From positions 1 through 32,049 of the forward strand of contig WKLE02000585.1 in NCBI GenBank assembly GCA_014885115.2: DNA of 32,049 bases, read 5' to 3'. The position numbers and the translations under genes are program-made. Below the pieces are notes generated by a model that saw only the letters and a program-made list of their open reading frames with translations, ran no database searches and was not told the origin of the DNA. Below are positions 18,581-29,649 of this stretch, piece after piece; position 1 is the first letter of the stretch; each line of letters opens with the position of its first letter. Source of the stretch: Asterionellopsis glacialis (taxonomy: Eukaryota > Bacillariophyta > Plagiogrammaphyceae > Rhaphoneidales > Asterionellopsidaceae).

Positions 18581-21283
18581 CTATTGTGCATCTCTCCGTG
18601 ACCCCACCTTCCCACCCATCAGTGATGACTTTCTACCAACTGACAGCACGGATGTATCACCACGTTGACCTCCTTCTGTATTAATGACGGGTCGTTTTGG
18701 TTTTCTACCATGTTTCACAAGATCTCGTACTTCATCTCCCGTAAGTGTTTCATATTCCAATAAGGTTTCTGCCAATAACTTGTGTTGTCGACTGTGCTTT
18801 TTCAACAAGGTGACAGCACGGTCATAGGATTCATCTGTAAGTTTCTTAACCTCTTGATCAATTTTAGATCGAGTTTGACCAGATGCACTTTGTTCACCCG
18901 TATCACCACCGTGATAGACTTTACCAATTTCATCAGAGAAACCAAATTTTGTTACCATGTTCCTTGCGATCTTTGTAGCATTTGCCAAATCGCTCATTGC
19001 ACCTGATGTAATCTAAGAGAGAGAGGGAGGAAGAGAGAAAGAAAGAGACCAAGATTAGATTCGAGTCCAAAGAAAATGACCACGTAAACTAGAAATGTAG
19101 CAACTGTATGGTAGATTCATGACGTACCTCTTCCTTTCCAAAAATCAATTCTTCTGCCACCCGACCACCCATGGCGACATCCATGAATGCCAACATTTCC
19201 CTTTGCGATTGAGACGTTTGATCACCCTCAGGTAACATGGTTACCATACCCAGGGAACTCCCACGAGGCATAATTGTTGCCTTATGGATGGGCTGTGCAC
19301 CCTTGGTCAATGTAGCAACGAGGGCATGGCCTGCCTCATGAAAGGCTGTACACCGAGCTGTTTTTTGAGTAATGACAGCTGTCCGACGTTCGGCACCCAT
19401 GAGTATTTTATCCTTGGCATATTCCAAGACACTCATCGTAATGGCCTGTAGACCATCGACCGAAGCCTTTAGTGCGGCTTGATTCATCAAATTGAACAAA
19501 TCAGCACCTGAAAATCCGGTGGTACCTCGTGCCAATACATTCAAATCGACATCTTGTGCGAGCTTGGTCTTTTTGGCGTACATTTCTAAAATTTCCTTGC
19601 GTCCTCCGACATCTGGAAGAGGGACAGTCACATGCTTATCGAACCGTCCTGGTCGTAACAGGGCTTGGTCTAAACTTTCCATAAAGTTGGTAGCACCAAT
19701 GACAATAATACCATTGTTTTCATCAAACCCATCCAACTGGACTAAAAGCTCATTCAAGGTCATTTTCAGTGCACTTTGATCTTTTAACTTTCGTGTCCCA
19801 CCGACAGCATCTATCTCATCAATAAATATAATTGCTGGTGCTTTCTTTTTCGCAGCTTCAAATAATTCACGAACACGCTTCGCACCTAATCCCACATAGA
19901 CTTCTTCAAATTGTGATCCAGACGAAAAGAAAAATGGGACACCGGCTTCACCTGCAATAGCCTTGGCCAACAATGTTTTACCAGTACCTGGTGGTCCTGT
20001 CAATAACAACCCACGAGGAAGTTTCCCACCCAGTCTTGTAAACTTACTAGGATCCTTCAAGTACAAGACGATTTCTTCTAATTCAGCCTTGGCTTCTGCT
20101 ACACCCTTGACATCTTCAAATCGTACATTGGTCCCCTCGGCTTCTTGGACGTGTTTGGAACTGTTCATCCCCATGGCTCTCCCAACACCCTTTTCATCCA
20201 TCAGTGCTGTCAATCCACTAACGACCACAAAGGCAACAAGGACAGATGTTGCCATTCGTATCAATGTTCCTCTGGCACTGGTAGGTGCCTTTAATTCCAC
20301 AAACAATGGATTTTTCGGATCCGCTCCTCTTCCACCCATGGCCGCCGCTGCACCCATGAAACCTGCACCTCCTCCGACAGCCGCTGCACCTGCACCTCCT
20401 CCTAATATACTTCCACCACCTGCCAAGGCTTGCAACGTAGCTGTGACTTGTTTTGTTTTGGACAATTTCTTGGTATGTTCTGCCAGTTCGGACAATCCCT
20501 GTACAATAATAGGATTACTTGCCGAAGATTGTTGCAATCGTGATACCATGGTGGGTAAATGAAAGTTCGAATATTGTCCTGAACGTTGCATGGCTTGTAA
20601 ATACAGCATGGCGACACGTTCATCCATGGCATACTCGGCCATGTCAAACCGTTCCACTGCCACCGATGGATGTCGTTGGGCCAATTCATACACAAATTCA
20701 TACTGTGCATCTACTGAACTAGGATTGTCATTTGCTTTCCATTCCAACTTTTTTAATTGATAATCATGTAATCTATCTCGTAATGTGACAAAGGAACGGT
20801 TTTGTAAGGCTGTTGTTCCTCCTTGTGTCAATAATGCCAACGATGACGATGACGATGACCCAGAATCCAGTGATGATATTGTACTTGACAAACAACCTAA
20901 TCGACGAGCTACATGTGCTTGCCGCAATTTCGGATAGTCCTACATTGTAAATACATCATTCATTATTTTTGGTATGAAGATAATAAGAAAGGGGCAACCA
21001 ACGCAAGAAGGAAAAAGAAGAGTTTGTCAGGAGTGATTCGTTTTTTCTTCTAAAAAATCTGGTACATTTTGTACGTGTCATGTACGACAGCAGTAGAAAA
21101 CAAAGGCTTTTTCGTTGAACAAAAAATCAAAATGGAACGACACATCATCATGCTGTTTGTGGATGGAACCGCATCGACATGGACGAGGCCACGACAAGCT
21201 GCATCACTACTATTTCTTCTTGTACATGGCGATTGAAAACTTACATGATACCGAAGTTGACCTGCATGCAGTTGACTTCTCAT
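18581..21283 (-). CDS. YME1: Mitochondrial i-AAA protease, YME1/FtsH family, 3 exons
   Basis: Exons are 21283-21245, 20939-19128 and 19012-18581, all joined in phase 0, giving 760 residues. Donors are GTAAGT and GTACGT; acceptors are TGTAG and CTTAG. The 13-codon first exon supplies the only usable ATG, since the long middle frame has none upstream of its conserved part. The N-terminus is basic and Ser-rich without acidic residues, as in a mitochondrial presequence. A Gly/Ala-rich linker (about 185-215) precedes one membrane segment (about 238-258). The AAA module has Walker A GPPGTGKT (about 328-335), Walker B FIDEID (about 385-390) and the second region of homology ending LLRPGRFD. The zinc protease motif HEAGH lies at about 547-551, and exon 3 continues [18 protein letters not shown] single membrane span suits the intermembrane-space-facing i-AAA enzyme better than two-span m-AAA forms. 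It degrades unassembled inner-membrane proteins. Confidence 0.93.
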
Positions 21284-21891
21284 GGTGGTGAAAGTCAATG
21301 ATGAAGGTCGACCACAATTGATTGAAAACCCCTATTTTTTTACTCCTGGTCAGCACAGCCCCTCGCCGGTCAAGTCAGGACCGAAGAAGAAACTTATCCT
21401 GTTTTTGTTTCGTTGTTGTTTGCTCTTTGACCGCGTGGCGGGCGCTGTGACATTACAGCCGACTATTTTTCTCCCCTTTTCTTTTTTTTTAGACTGTCCT
21501 CATTTGGAATTCTCTCGTGTAGGGTCCTACATACAGTTGGTGTTGGTATTGGTACACCTGAATGGACGCATGCAAGGTCGTATGGTCCGTAAATTCACTC
21601 CCTTGCGCGCCCCCCCCCCAAATTTCCTTTACGAATACAGACAGATGGTACGTACCTGTACTGCATGGTACTAGAGTATTGTCTGTCTGTAGCCTGTACC
21701 AGGTACAGACAGATAGTACGAGTATGTATCCGTTAATTTTTTTGAGACAAACTTCGCTTTTCCTTTTTGTTCTTTTGAAACCCCGTCCACCCCATCCCCA
21801 TCAAAAACAGAATGCTTTCTCCTCTCGAGTCCTTACTAACTAGTGTTTGCAAAAGAACAAACAAACAAAAAGAAAGTGTGAAATAATAACA
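21284..21891. promoter_or_regulatory. Shared head-to-head promoter region
   Basis: 608 bp between the divergent starts of the YME1-like gene (-) and the C19orf12-like gene (+), so it must hold both promoters and 5' UTRs. No TATA box was clearly recognised. Near 21640-21715 the word cagacagat..gtacg occurs twice around an exact GTACCAGGTAC (21697-21707), and gtacgtacctgtac lies at 21649-21662. Confidence 0.5.
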
Positions 21892-22401
21892 ATGGGTTGT
21901 GGAGGTAGCAAAGATGCTGCCAAACCAACAACCGCAACTGCCGAGATTGTTGCAGCAAAAGCAGAATACAACGAAAAGGACTATGCCGACTTGATTTATT
22001 TAGCCAACAAACGTGAAATCAAGGTAACGATTCAAACCAGTACCAAGGCTGGAATTGTAGCTGGTTTGGCCGTCATGGGAGGCACCCTTGTGGCAGGACC
22101 GGTAGGTGCAGCTGTAGGTGGTGCCATGGGGACAGCCATGGCCGTCAGCATGTCTAAAAATGTGGTTGGATTGAACAAACTCTTGGAAGATACTCCCCGA
22201 GAAAAACGAGGAGACATTGTCAAGTTATTATCCGAAGCCTTTCGAGAAGAATTTACAGATACGATTAATGGAAATCCAGAACTGAAACTACTGTTACGCG
22301 GTGGTACTCCCATTAGTGTTGTCCGATACATGGTGGAGAAGGATATTATCAAGGATGAAAATGCCAAGAAATTAGATGGTATCCTTACAAGGATTGGATG
22401 A
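21892..22401 (+). CDS. C19orf12-like glycine-zipper membrane protein, N-terminally acylated
   Basis: Single exon, 169 residues. The N-terminus MGCGGSK has Gly2 and Cys3, a classic site for N-myristoylation plus palmitoylation. A hydrophobic Gly-zipper hairpin follows at about residues 51-87 (AGIVAGLAVMGGTLVAGPVG, then AVGGAMGTAMAVSM). After it come a Pro-containing turn (LLEDTPREKRGDIVKLL) and a helical C-terminal domain. This order of Gly-zipper hairpin followed by helical tail resembles human C19orf12, a mitochondria/ER-associated protein of uncertain biochemical role. The acylation motif is an unusual addition and suggests membrane anchoring of the N-terminus. It sits head-to-head with the mitochondrial YME1-like gene, which may allow co-expression. 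Family assignment is by reading only. Confidence 0.75.
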   Translation: MGCGGSKDAAKPTTATAEIVAAKAEYNEKDYADLIYLANKREIKVTIQTSTKAGIVAGLAVMGGTLVAGPVGAAVGGAMGTAMAVSMSKNVVGLNKLLEDTPREKRGDIVKLLSEAFREEFTDTINGNPELKLLLRGGTPISVVRYMVEKDIIKDENAKKLDGILTRIG

Positions 22402-22700
22402 ACATGCCACGAAATGAAATGGTGTCGTCCTTACAAGGATTTCCAGTTGAACTTATTGTGTTTGATGTCAAAGAAATGGAAATATGGGCTATTCCAGGAT
22501 TCTAGCGGAACCCATCCTGACTTTCCAGGAGAAGTTGTGTATGTGTTAGAGCGAATGTAGCAGCAGCAACTTTGGATTCATATTGGTTGCGGTGGAGGGC
22601 CACCCATTGAACATAAATTATACGCATCTTTAAAACATTATCTTCGTCTATCTGCATCTCCTCGTCGTACAATCATTCCGCCAGCAAGTTTTTTCGTGAG
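22402..22700 (+). pseudogene. Broken reading frame downstream of C19orf12-like gene
   Basis: Starting at ATG 22404, a frame reads MPRNEMVSSLQGFPVELIVF and stops at about 22505. A second frame then continues with THPDFPGEVVYVLERM, a TAG at 22558-22560, and IHIGCGGGPPIEHKLYASL onward. The chain of protein-like segments broken by a frame change and a stop suggests a decayed gene. No family is recognised. It could be 3' UTR with chance open frames. Confidence 0.3.
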
Positions 22701-23557
22701 GGTTCGATCATACCGAGATACATGTGGAGTGAGAGTGTGTTGGTTTTCGAATGGATTGTTTCTTGGCTCTTGGCACTTTTAAAAAAAAAATCAACCTGTA
22801 TTTCCAAGACAGAACGACCAGTAAGTGAACGTTACACACGAGCAAGCAACGCAGACAGATTCCCATATACTGTACCATGCACATCGCTTGCTTTGTCGAC
22901 TACCAGGTACTGTGTGTGTATACGTGAATATACATACATTGGACGTTGTGCGTGAGTGTCGTGATGTGCGACGACACCTCCATCTTCTTGATTTATTATA
23001 ATTGCCTAAAAATGTACCAAGCTATCATTTAAATACGTACATGGGACCTTTCATACATCGGATGATTGACACATGCTATTACTACCACATATTAATATTG
23101 GCGAGGGAAACGAGTATGTCACGTATGTAAGTATCAATTTTTTTTATACCAATGAAAGAATTTTCGCAATACTTACAGCGTTGAAAACCATACAATCTTT
23201 ATATAAAGTGTCTTTCTATCGACAATGAAGCGTTGGAGAATATTCGGAAGCCAATCAAATGTGTAACGCAAGGAAGCCTAACGGCTGGCTTACTCGTCTC
23301 CGAGTTTCCAAGATTGACAACTCCTACTTACATACACATAAAAATTACAATTATCCCTCCATAGGGAAACTTTCTCAAAATCGCTAAAGTCTTAATTTTT
23401 TGTCGCTCCCGTCAAAGATTGCGAAGCGAACGAAGAATACATCGCTGGAATCGCACTATTTTACATATCTTTTTTTTGAGTGAAATCAGTATTTACCACA
23501 TTGTTGTTGCTTGCTGACCAAAAAGAACAACAAAATCTCTACAACGAAAAGAAAACC
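22701..23557. other. Intergenic, upstream of PH/RelA-SpoT gene
   Basis: No gene seen. Contains one exact TACCAGGTAC (22901-22910). The last ~100 bp are A-rich 5' UTR; a frame open from 23480 begins at GTG and lacks an upstream ATG. Confidence 0.55.
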
Positions 23558-26278
23558 ATGGCTGCAACTCTAACGATGCCAGTCATGGATGACCATGATG
23601 TCGTCTCTGCTGAATCCATGGATGATATTGATGATTTATCCTTGACAGAAGAAAATGAGGAAGAAGAAAAAGTGGGAGAAGAAGAAGAACTCTCTCAAAT
23701 ACCTCCACCACCCGAAGAAGAAGACTTCATATCAGGTACTATTCTTGAAGCTGCATTTGTGGATCCTGCCTATCCATGGCCTCGAACAGATGTTACTATG
23801 GATGTTCTTGAACGAAAATTATCTAAAATTATAGATGATGACGTTGCACACGACGAAGAAACTACTGTGGATACTGAAGATGACCATGCCACGAATCCAG
23901 TGGAAGAAGATAATAGTATTACTTACGACAACTTTGGTGATAAAAATCGCGTCAAGGGAAGCAAATCAACTGACAAAACATCCACCACAAGCGTGACCAC
24001 CAAAAGTACGAATACCACGAAAAAAAAGAAGAAACTTTCATTTTGGAAATGTTGTCAATCGGATGATGCTATTATGGTACAGCCGGCAATGCCAGAAGTA
24101 TCACCTTCTATTGAAGAGGTCAAATCTGTGGAAGAACAGGAAGTTATGGTCAGGGAACAAGCAGCTGCTACTGTAGAACAATTTCATAGACCTCGTGATG
24201 CTATTGCAGAAGACAAAGATTACAGCAAGGTCCCCGAAGGTATCTTTGTATACCGACTTAATACATCTACCAAGACGTTGACATTGGTTTCAGAACCCAG
24301 TAAGGATACGGATGAAACGACACTTGTCAGGGAAATGGTCATTGCCAGAGTGAAGCCTGCAAGTGGTGCGTCTCGTCGTGCAATTCAGGTGATTGGTACT
24401 GATGGGCAAGAAACAACTCTTGTTGCCTGTGAACAGCGCACGGCTGTTGCATGGCATGAAGCTATGGATATGATGATTGCCAATAGTGGTCGTGGAATCC
24501 CAGCTCCTACTGGACAACAAATGGTACGTCAATGAATACATATGATTGTTTACAAGATATGTTTCCGATCTTGAATATGCAATTGAGATACACTGTCTTA
24601 CCAAGTATCAAACTTTCATGAAATTCACTTTTGCTTGACTCTGCAGGTGAGATCGAAGTCCCGGATTTGGAGTAAGTGCAACTTGAAGGAAGATGAACGT
24701 AATCGCATCGAACAAGAATACCTTGTTCTTGCTTCCTATTCCAACAAGTTGATTCGTACCGGCAGTATTCCTAGATCAAGCACTGGGAGAAGTTCATCAG
24801 GTTTAGGCGGAAAAAGTGGATCAGGCGTAGGTGGTATCTATTACAGTGTCGAAACTAAAAAGGAAGCTGGTGAAAAGTACACTGAAGAGACATTGGAGAG
24901 TATCTCGAAACGACGTGCTGTCATTACGGACTCATGGGAATTTTACCTTATGGTATGCAGTCTCGTTCGTGATCGACGCAAGTATGATGAGATCTTCCAG
25001 AAACTTCGTAAGGATCCTGTCTACCCTTACTTTAATTCCTTGACTGGTATGAGTGACGAAACTGGAGAATTGAAACCTTTATCTCAACGTGAATTTTCAG
25101 ACTATCCCGACCTAACTCCGACACAATTGGCCGATAAGCTGATTGCTGATGCAGAAGAAGCCAAGGATTCGTTACAAGCTGTCTGCAAGAAATTTGCAGC
25201 CACATTTGGCCTCAGGGAAATTGGCATTGGTCCTATCAAAACCAGAGAAGCTGCCCTTAAAAAGGCAGAACGGAAGTATGGAGGTGATCTTTTGAAGGTT
25301 ACCGATTACTGCCGTGCTCTGTTGGTAGTCAAGGACATCCCTGCCGTGTTGGCATTGTTGGAACATGCTCGTGATTCCTTTGGCGAACTTATTCGTCGTG
25401 TGAAACTTACCCCCCTTCAAGAAGAGCACGAATCTATCATTGGTGGATACCGCGATGTCAAGATTAATGTCGAGATCAATGGACACGTATGTGAAATTCA
25501 AGTCCATGTTTGGTCCATGTGGAGTGTCTGTGGTGTCGATGGGTACAAGCATTACAGACATGCCATTGAATATAACACTGATTCCTTCAAGGACCCCTAC
25601 AGAGCGCTTGACGGGCTCGATTCCAAGTCCATTGCAGAACTTACTGTGGTAGCGGAAGAGCGTGTTGCGGATGTTCCCCTGGAACAACTTGAATGGCATC
25701 ATGAATCCCATATTTTGGATTACACTGCTGAAGTTGGACTCTTTATGAAGCATAATTTGTTCCCTTGGGCTGAAACAACCTTGAAAAAGCTCATTGAACT
25801 ACGTCTTGAATCTCCAGACATTGGACCCTACCACTTGGAAACGCTTTCCCTCTACCTTTCACTAGAAAAATGTTTGATTGCTCAAAAGAAAAAGAAAGAC
25901 GCCAAGGAAGTGCACGACATGATTGAAGAAATTGAACTCACAAGAGGACAACAGGAAGAAGAACAGGAAAAGACCATGTGGGATTACCTTGATGTTTGTT
26001 CTGTTATAAATCCTAACCATACCGAGGAACAAAATCGTGAAGCACGCACAAAGCAAATCAAGGCAAGTAAGAGGGCATGGCGAAAGACTCGAACGGAACG
26101 ATACCCCTACCTGCATTCACCCTTGTTGAACGAAAGCCGGGCAGCCTCTGAAGTTAGTAGTCGATATGTCCCATCCTCACAAAGCTTTCATGATCCCTAT
26201 GAAAAGGAAGATGATAATTTGGAAATTGGCAATCGTAAAATGTCCTACGAGATTAGAGCAAATAAGTATGATTTGTAA
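23558..26278 (+). CDS. PH domain + RelA/SpoT-like domain protein, 2 exons
   Basis: Exon 1 is 23558-24523 and exon 2 is 24647-26278. The 123-bp intron has donor GTACGT and acceptor TGCAG in phase 0, and the product is 865 residues. The start is accATGG. Residues 1-200 are acidic and low-complexity with a basic KKKKK patch and CC. A PH-like fold spans about 226-310 (EGIFVYRLNTSTKTLTLV ... AVAWHEAMDMM). A RelA/SpoT nucleotidyltransferase-like domain spans about 515-625, with KVTDYCRALLVV holding D542, then GGYRDVKINVEI (588-599) and EIQV (605-608). Helical, TPR-like sequence follows (about 680-760). Classical (p)ppGpp synthetases have GYxSxH in the G-loop; here it is GYRDVK, so the base-stacking His is absent and activity is doubtful. 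No plastid signal is present, so it is probably cytosolic or membrane-peripheral. Confidence 0.8.
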
Positions 26279-26964
26279 GACAGACACCACAGTACCTTAT
26301 ATTATTTATTACGTTATGAAGGAAGATACGCAAACGAGAGGATTCATATATTTCATTCAATCTTTATGTTTTGCATGGAAAAAGAAAGAAAATTAAAAAA
26401 AGAGATGCACCAGGATACTAAACTTGAATCAATAACAATTAGATTATTTGTTAAGCATTGTATTTTGTTGAAAGCTTGCCCACGGGGGACCCCATTCAGT
26501 ACGGTAGGTATATTCCCAATTTCATTTTTTATTCTGTAACGATGTACATACATAGTTATAGTGTAGTTGAAAATTGAAGTGATATTACCAAGTGTCAAAG
26601 TAAGAAATTCTAGATAAAACTCATGCAAATTTACAAACGGGAAATGTACAATGATTAGTTGGAAAGGTAAATATTGAAAAATGTTTTCCTTATATAAGAT
26701 ACTCGGTATTACTATGTGACTAGAATGTGTTGCAATGGGTCTTTACTGATAAGTGGATCTTTTCTTAATTTTTTCTTTTGGGTGGGAAAACATGCCGTTC
26801 TTTGTACTACTAAACTTTGGGTGGGGTGGTGACAGTGTTGTGTTGGAAATGAAAATGTTTGTTGTATGTATTAAATTGTAAACATTATCCTCTTCTCTTT
26901 TTGGGCAAAGATTATCCATCTCTACATGTGTATTGTTTTGGTTCTTCTCTGCTTTCCAACTTTC
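26279..26964. other. Convergent 3' flanks
   Basis: Lies between the 3' ends of the PH/RelA-SpoT gene (+) and the GRASP gene (-). AT-rich and without a supported gene. It should contain both 3' UTRs and polyadenylation sites. Confidence 0.6.
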
Positions 26965-28626
26965 CTACCGAGACAAGTGTGAGATGGGTGGTGGTGGCAT
27001 GAATGGTGTAATTGGAGTAGCACTACTTTGGGCACCCGCCGTCTTGTTACCATTATTGGATGATGCCACAGTAGTAGCAACACCAGCACCATAGGAAGTA
27101 GCCGCAGCTCCACCATAGGATGTTGTTGTGTTGCTATAACCACCGTAATAGGTATGGGTAGGAGCTGCAGCAGCAGCACCCACACCACTGTTGTAGGATG
27201 ATGTAGAAGAAGCTGACGCAGGTGGTACTGCCGATGTAGTTGCTTCCGTAGGTACGACAGGAGGTGGAGATGAAAACAAAGCTTCTGCCGTTGCTGGTGG
27301 CGATCCTGCAAATAAGGATGCAGCAGTTGTGGAAGCAGTTGGAGCAGCATATGCAGTTGCTACAGATGGTCTATTCGAGCCATTATTGCTCGCGTTGGCC
27401 GGGACCGGTAGTGGTTGTGGGGGTTGTTCGTGTTGCTGTATTGTTGTTGGCTGCGGTTCTGTTACCAATGGTACGGCACTACCATTGTAGTTTGTGCTAG
27501 ATGTTATTTCTGGCTGTTGCTGTTGTTGTTTCGAAGAATGAATTGAAGGCGGTACAACAGGTTCAATAGGTTTTGAAATTTCATCAACTGTAGCTGTTTG
27601 TACTGTCCCCTCTTGATGGGGTTCAGGTTCCATTTCTAATTGTGGTTCCATGTGTAATTCATCTGGACGTGCTGAAAGAGAAGGGCGGGTATTTTGAATT
27701 GTTGGCGTAGGTGCATTGGAGGTTCCGGTGGATGCTGGATTAGATGATGTTGAGGTAGGTGGTGTTGTTGCTTCCTGTGACTGTTGTTGCATTTGCTGTT
27801 GCTTCTCCCCTCCTCCTTCTCCAGAAGGCCCATTAGTTGTACTACTTGCGTCTGCTTTTGCAGCTCCAGAACTAGTACCACCTCTACCACCATGCCTTGT
27901 CCAGCGTACTTTCCGTTCTACACTTGTACCACCCGTAGCACGACATTCACGGGGGAGTCGATGTAAGTATCCAGTTCCAACCTCCGCACCCAACAAACCT
28001 TTCCCACCCCATGACCAAGTAGGCATTAATGCCACAATACGCACCACATCTGATGTTGTATTATAGACATACAATTCAACGACACGATCTACATGTGCAT
28101 GTAAGACATCCGCCAATACATTTGTGTCTTCAAAACTTTCCGTAGTTGTCCCTAACAAATAATCTTGAAGGGGTACCAATCCAGCTACAGCTGCAGGTGA
28201 ATTCGGTTCCATTTCCAAGACCCGTATCAAACGTTCATCGGCGCCACCATAATTATCTAATCTAATCGTCACCCCTAATAGACCCGCACCGCCCCATCCA
28301 TCTTGGGGAATAATGTTCACCAACCGTTTGGTTTGTGATTTAATATTCCATACCAAAAGTTCCAAAGGTTTACCCTTGAATTCTTGCAACATGGCTGGAA
28401 AATCGACATCATCATATTCATCACCTTCTTGTAAATCTTCACCACTTCCCATGAGCATTTGTCCGTCGGCACCAACTAGAAAATCAAAGAAACTAACTAA
28501 TCCTGCCTGTGACGCTGGGGAATTGGGTTGCACTCCCAATACTCGATACCCCAACGTTTCAATGCCATCAAACTTATCCAATTCATGTTCATCGTCATCA
28601 TAACCACCAGCCGCTGAATTACCCAT
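26965..28626 (-). CDS. GRASP (Golgi reassembly stacking protein)
   Basis: Single exon, 553 residues. The start is chosen at 28626 because it gives MGNSAAGG, with the N-myristoylatable Gly2 that anchors GRASPs to membranes; an in-frame extension upstream is not conserved-looking. Two GRASP-type PDZ domains follow. PDZ1 is at about 22-115 (ETLGYRVLGVQPNSPASQAG ... PLELLVWNIKS), and PDZ2 is at about 120-220 (GLLGVTIRLDNY, EMEPNSPAAVAGLVPLQDY, ELYVYNTTSD). The block WGGKGLLGAEVGTGYLHRLP that closes the GRASP module is present. The remaining ~320 residues are low-complexity Gln/Pro/Ser/Thr/Ala, matching the regulated Ser/Pro-rich tail of the family. GRASPs tether Golgi cisternae and take part in unconventional secretion. 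Length is similar to human GRASP55/65. Confidence 0.92.
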   Translation of the reverse strand: MGNSAAGGYDDDEHELDKFDGIETLGYRVLGVQPNSPASQAGLVSFFDFLVGADGQMLMGSGEDLQEGDEYDDVDFPAMLQEFKGKPLELLVWNIKSQTKRLVNIIPQDGWGGAGLLGVTIRLDNYGGADERLIRVLEMEPNSPAAVAGLVPLQDYLLGTTTESFEDTNVLADVLHAHVDRVVELYVYNTTSDVVRIVALMPTWSWGGKGLLGAEVGTGYLHRLPRECRATGGTSVERKVRWTRHGGRGGTSSGAAKADASSTTNGPSGEGGGEKQQQMQQQSQEATTPPTSTSSNPASTGTSNAPTPTIQNTRPSLSARPDELHMEPQLEMEPEPHQEGTVQTATVDEISKPIEPVVPPSIHSSKQQQQQPEITSSTNYNGSAVPLVTEPQPTTIQQHEQPPQPLPVPANASNNGSNRPSVATAYAAPTASTTAASLFAGSPPATAEALFSSPPPVVPTEATTSAVPPASASSTSSYNSGVGAAAAAPTHTYYGGYSNTTTSYGGAAATSYGAGVATTVASSNNGNKTAGAQSSATPITPFMPPPPISHLSR

Positions 28627-29649
28627 GTTTTTGATCAATGATTGCTCTTCTTTCAAGACCTTATGGAAATAAATATATAAATGGACGGAATGCAAACACA
28701 ACCAACACCAATGCGATGTGATCACACAATGACCGGCAACAAGGATACGAGTTCGCAGTCTTTACTGCGTTGGCGACTCTTGATGTCGTTTGCTTGTGCG
28801 ATCTCTTGTAATTATTACTTCTTGTACCAGGTACCAGGTGCAGGTGTACCTGCTGGTACCCCGGGTACTAGTCCTCTACTCTAGGTCCTCTACCGGTAGA
28901 GAGAGGACCCTCTCTCTAGCTTCCGGTAGCAGTAGCGCCGATCGCCACACTCGCCAGGCGCACCGTTGAGCTAGCAGGCATCGCATGCAGGGGAGCCCTT
29001 TTTGACACAAAATAGCCTCAACCCTAACAGCAAATAACATTTATTGGAGTATAATATGGAGAAAAGGCCAGAATCGTGATCGTCCGGTCTGCCGCCCCAC
29101 CTTGAACAGTCAATCCGACGAGACTTACCAGTTTCAGTAGAGTTTCTTGGTCATGCCTGCCAATAGATCGCGGTGCGCTGGTATGACTAGGACTACCTGG
29201 ATAGCTGCAAACTCTAGTCCAAACTAACCTCACCTACAAATTTGGTGCCAATTCAGACACGTGTACCAGGTACATAGTATGAAAAGCACAAGTCAGCATA
29301 ACACATGAAGATGTTGTCCCAAGAACATTTGAATCATGCATGACTGGAATCCAGATGCATCACTTTCTTTAGTCCAATTATTTTATTTCTACTTTCATAT
29401 GGCATTTCTTTCATTCTTTTCAAACATTCATTATTTGAAGGAGTAGCAACTTGAAAAGCAGCAGAAAGAAAGACCAATCATAATGTATAATCCACAATAG
29501 ATGGGGAAAGATTGGCAGAGATGGTGACAGACCCTTCATATTGAGTAGACCTGGACAGTCTGTGAAAACACAAATTAATTTTACTATAGAAGGTCCAATG
29601 CTAATGGGACAGCTATTCTTAAGGGCATTGCTGTTGTTTGTTTCACTAA
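28627..29649. promoter_or_regulatory. GRASP upstream region with a cluster of palindromes
   Basis: Upstream of the minus-strand GRASP start. Around 28824-28960 it carries gtaccaggtaccaggtg, gtgtacctgctggtacc, ccgggtac and the 14-bp palindrome CTCTACCGGTAGAG (28888-28901). The last lies inside the inverted repeat GGTCCTCT (28884-28891)/AGAGGACC (28902-28909). Another GTACCAGGTAC lies at 29264-29274. A 69-codon minus-strand frame (29024-29233) has no domain. No gene is supported. Confidence 0.45.

Noticed and set aside
19963..20562. 199-codon plus-strand open frame
   Set aside because: Lies antisense to the YME1-like AAA domain, mirrors its codon pattern and has no domain of its own.
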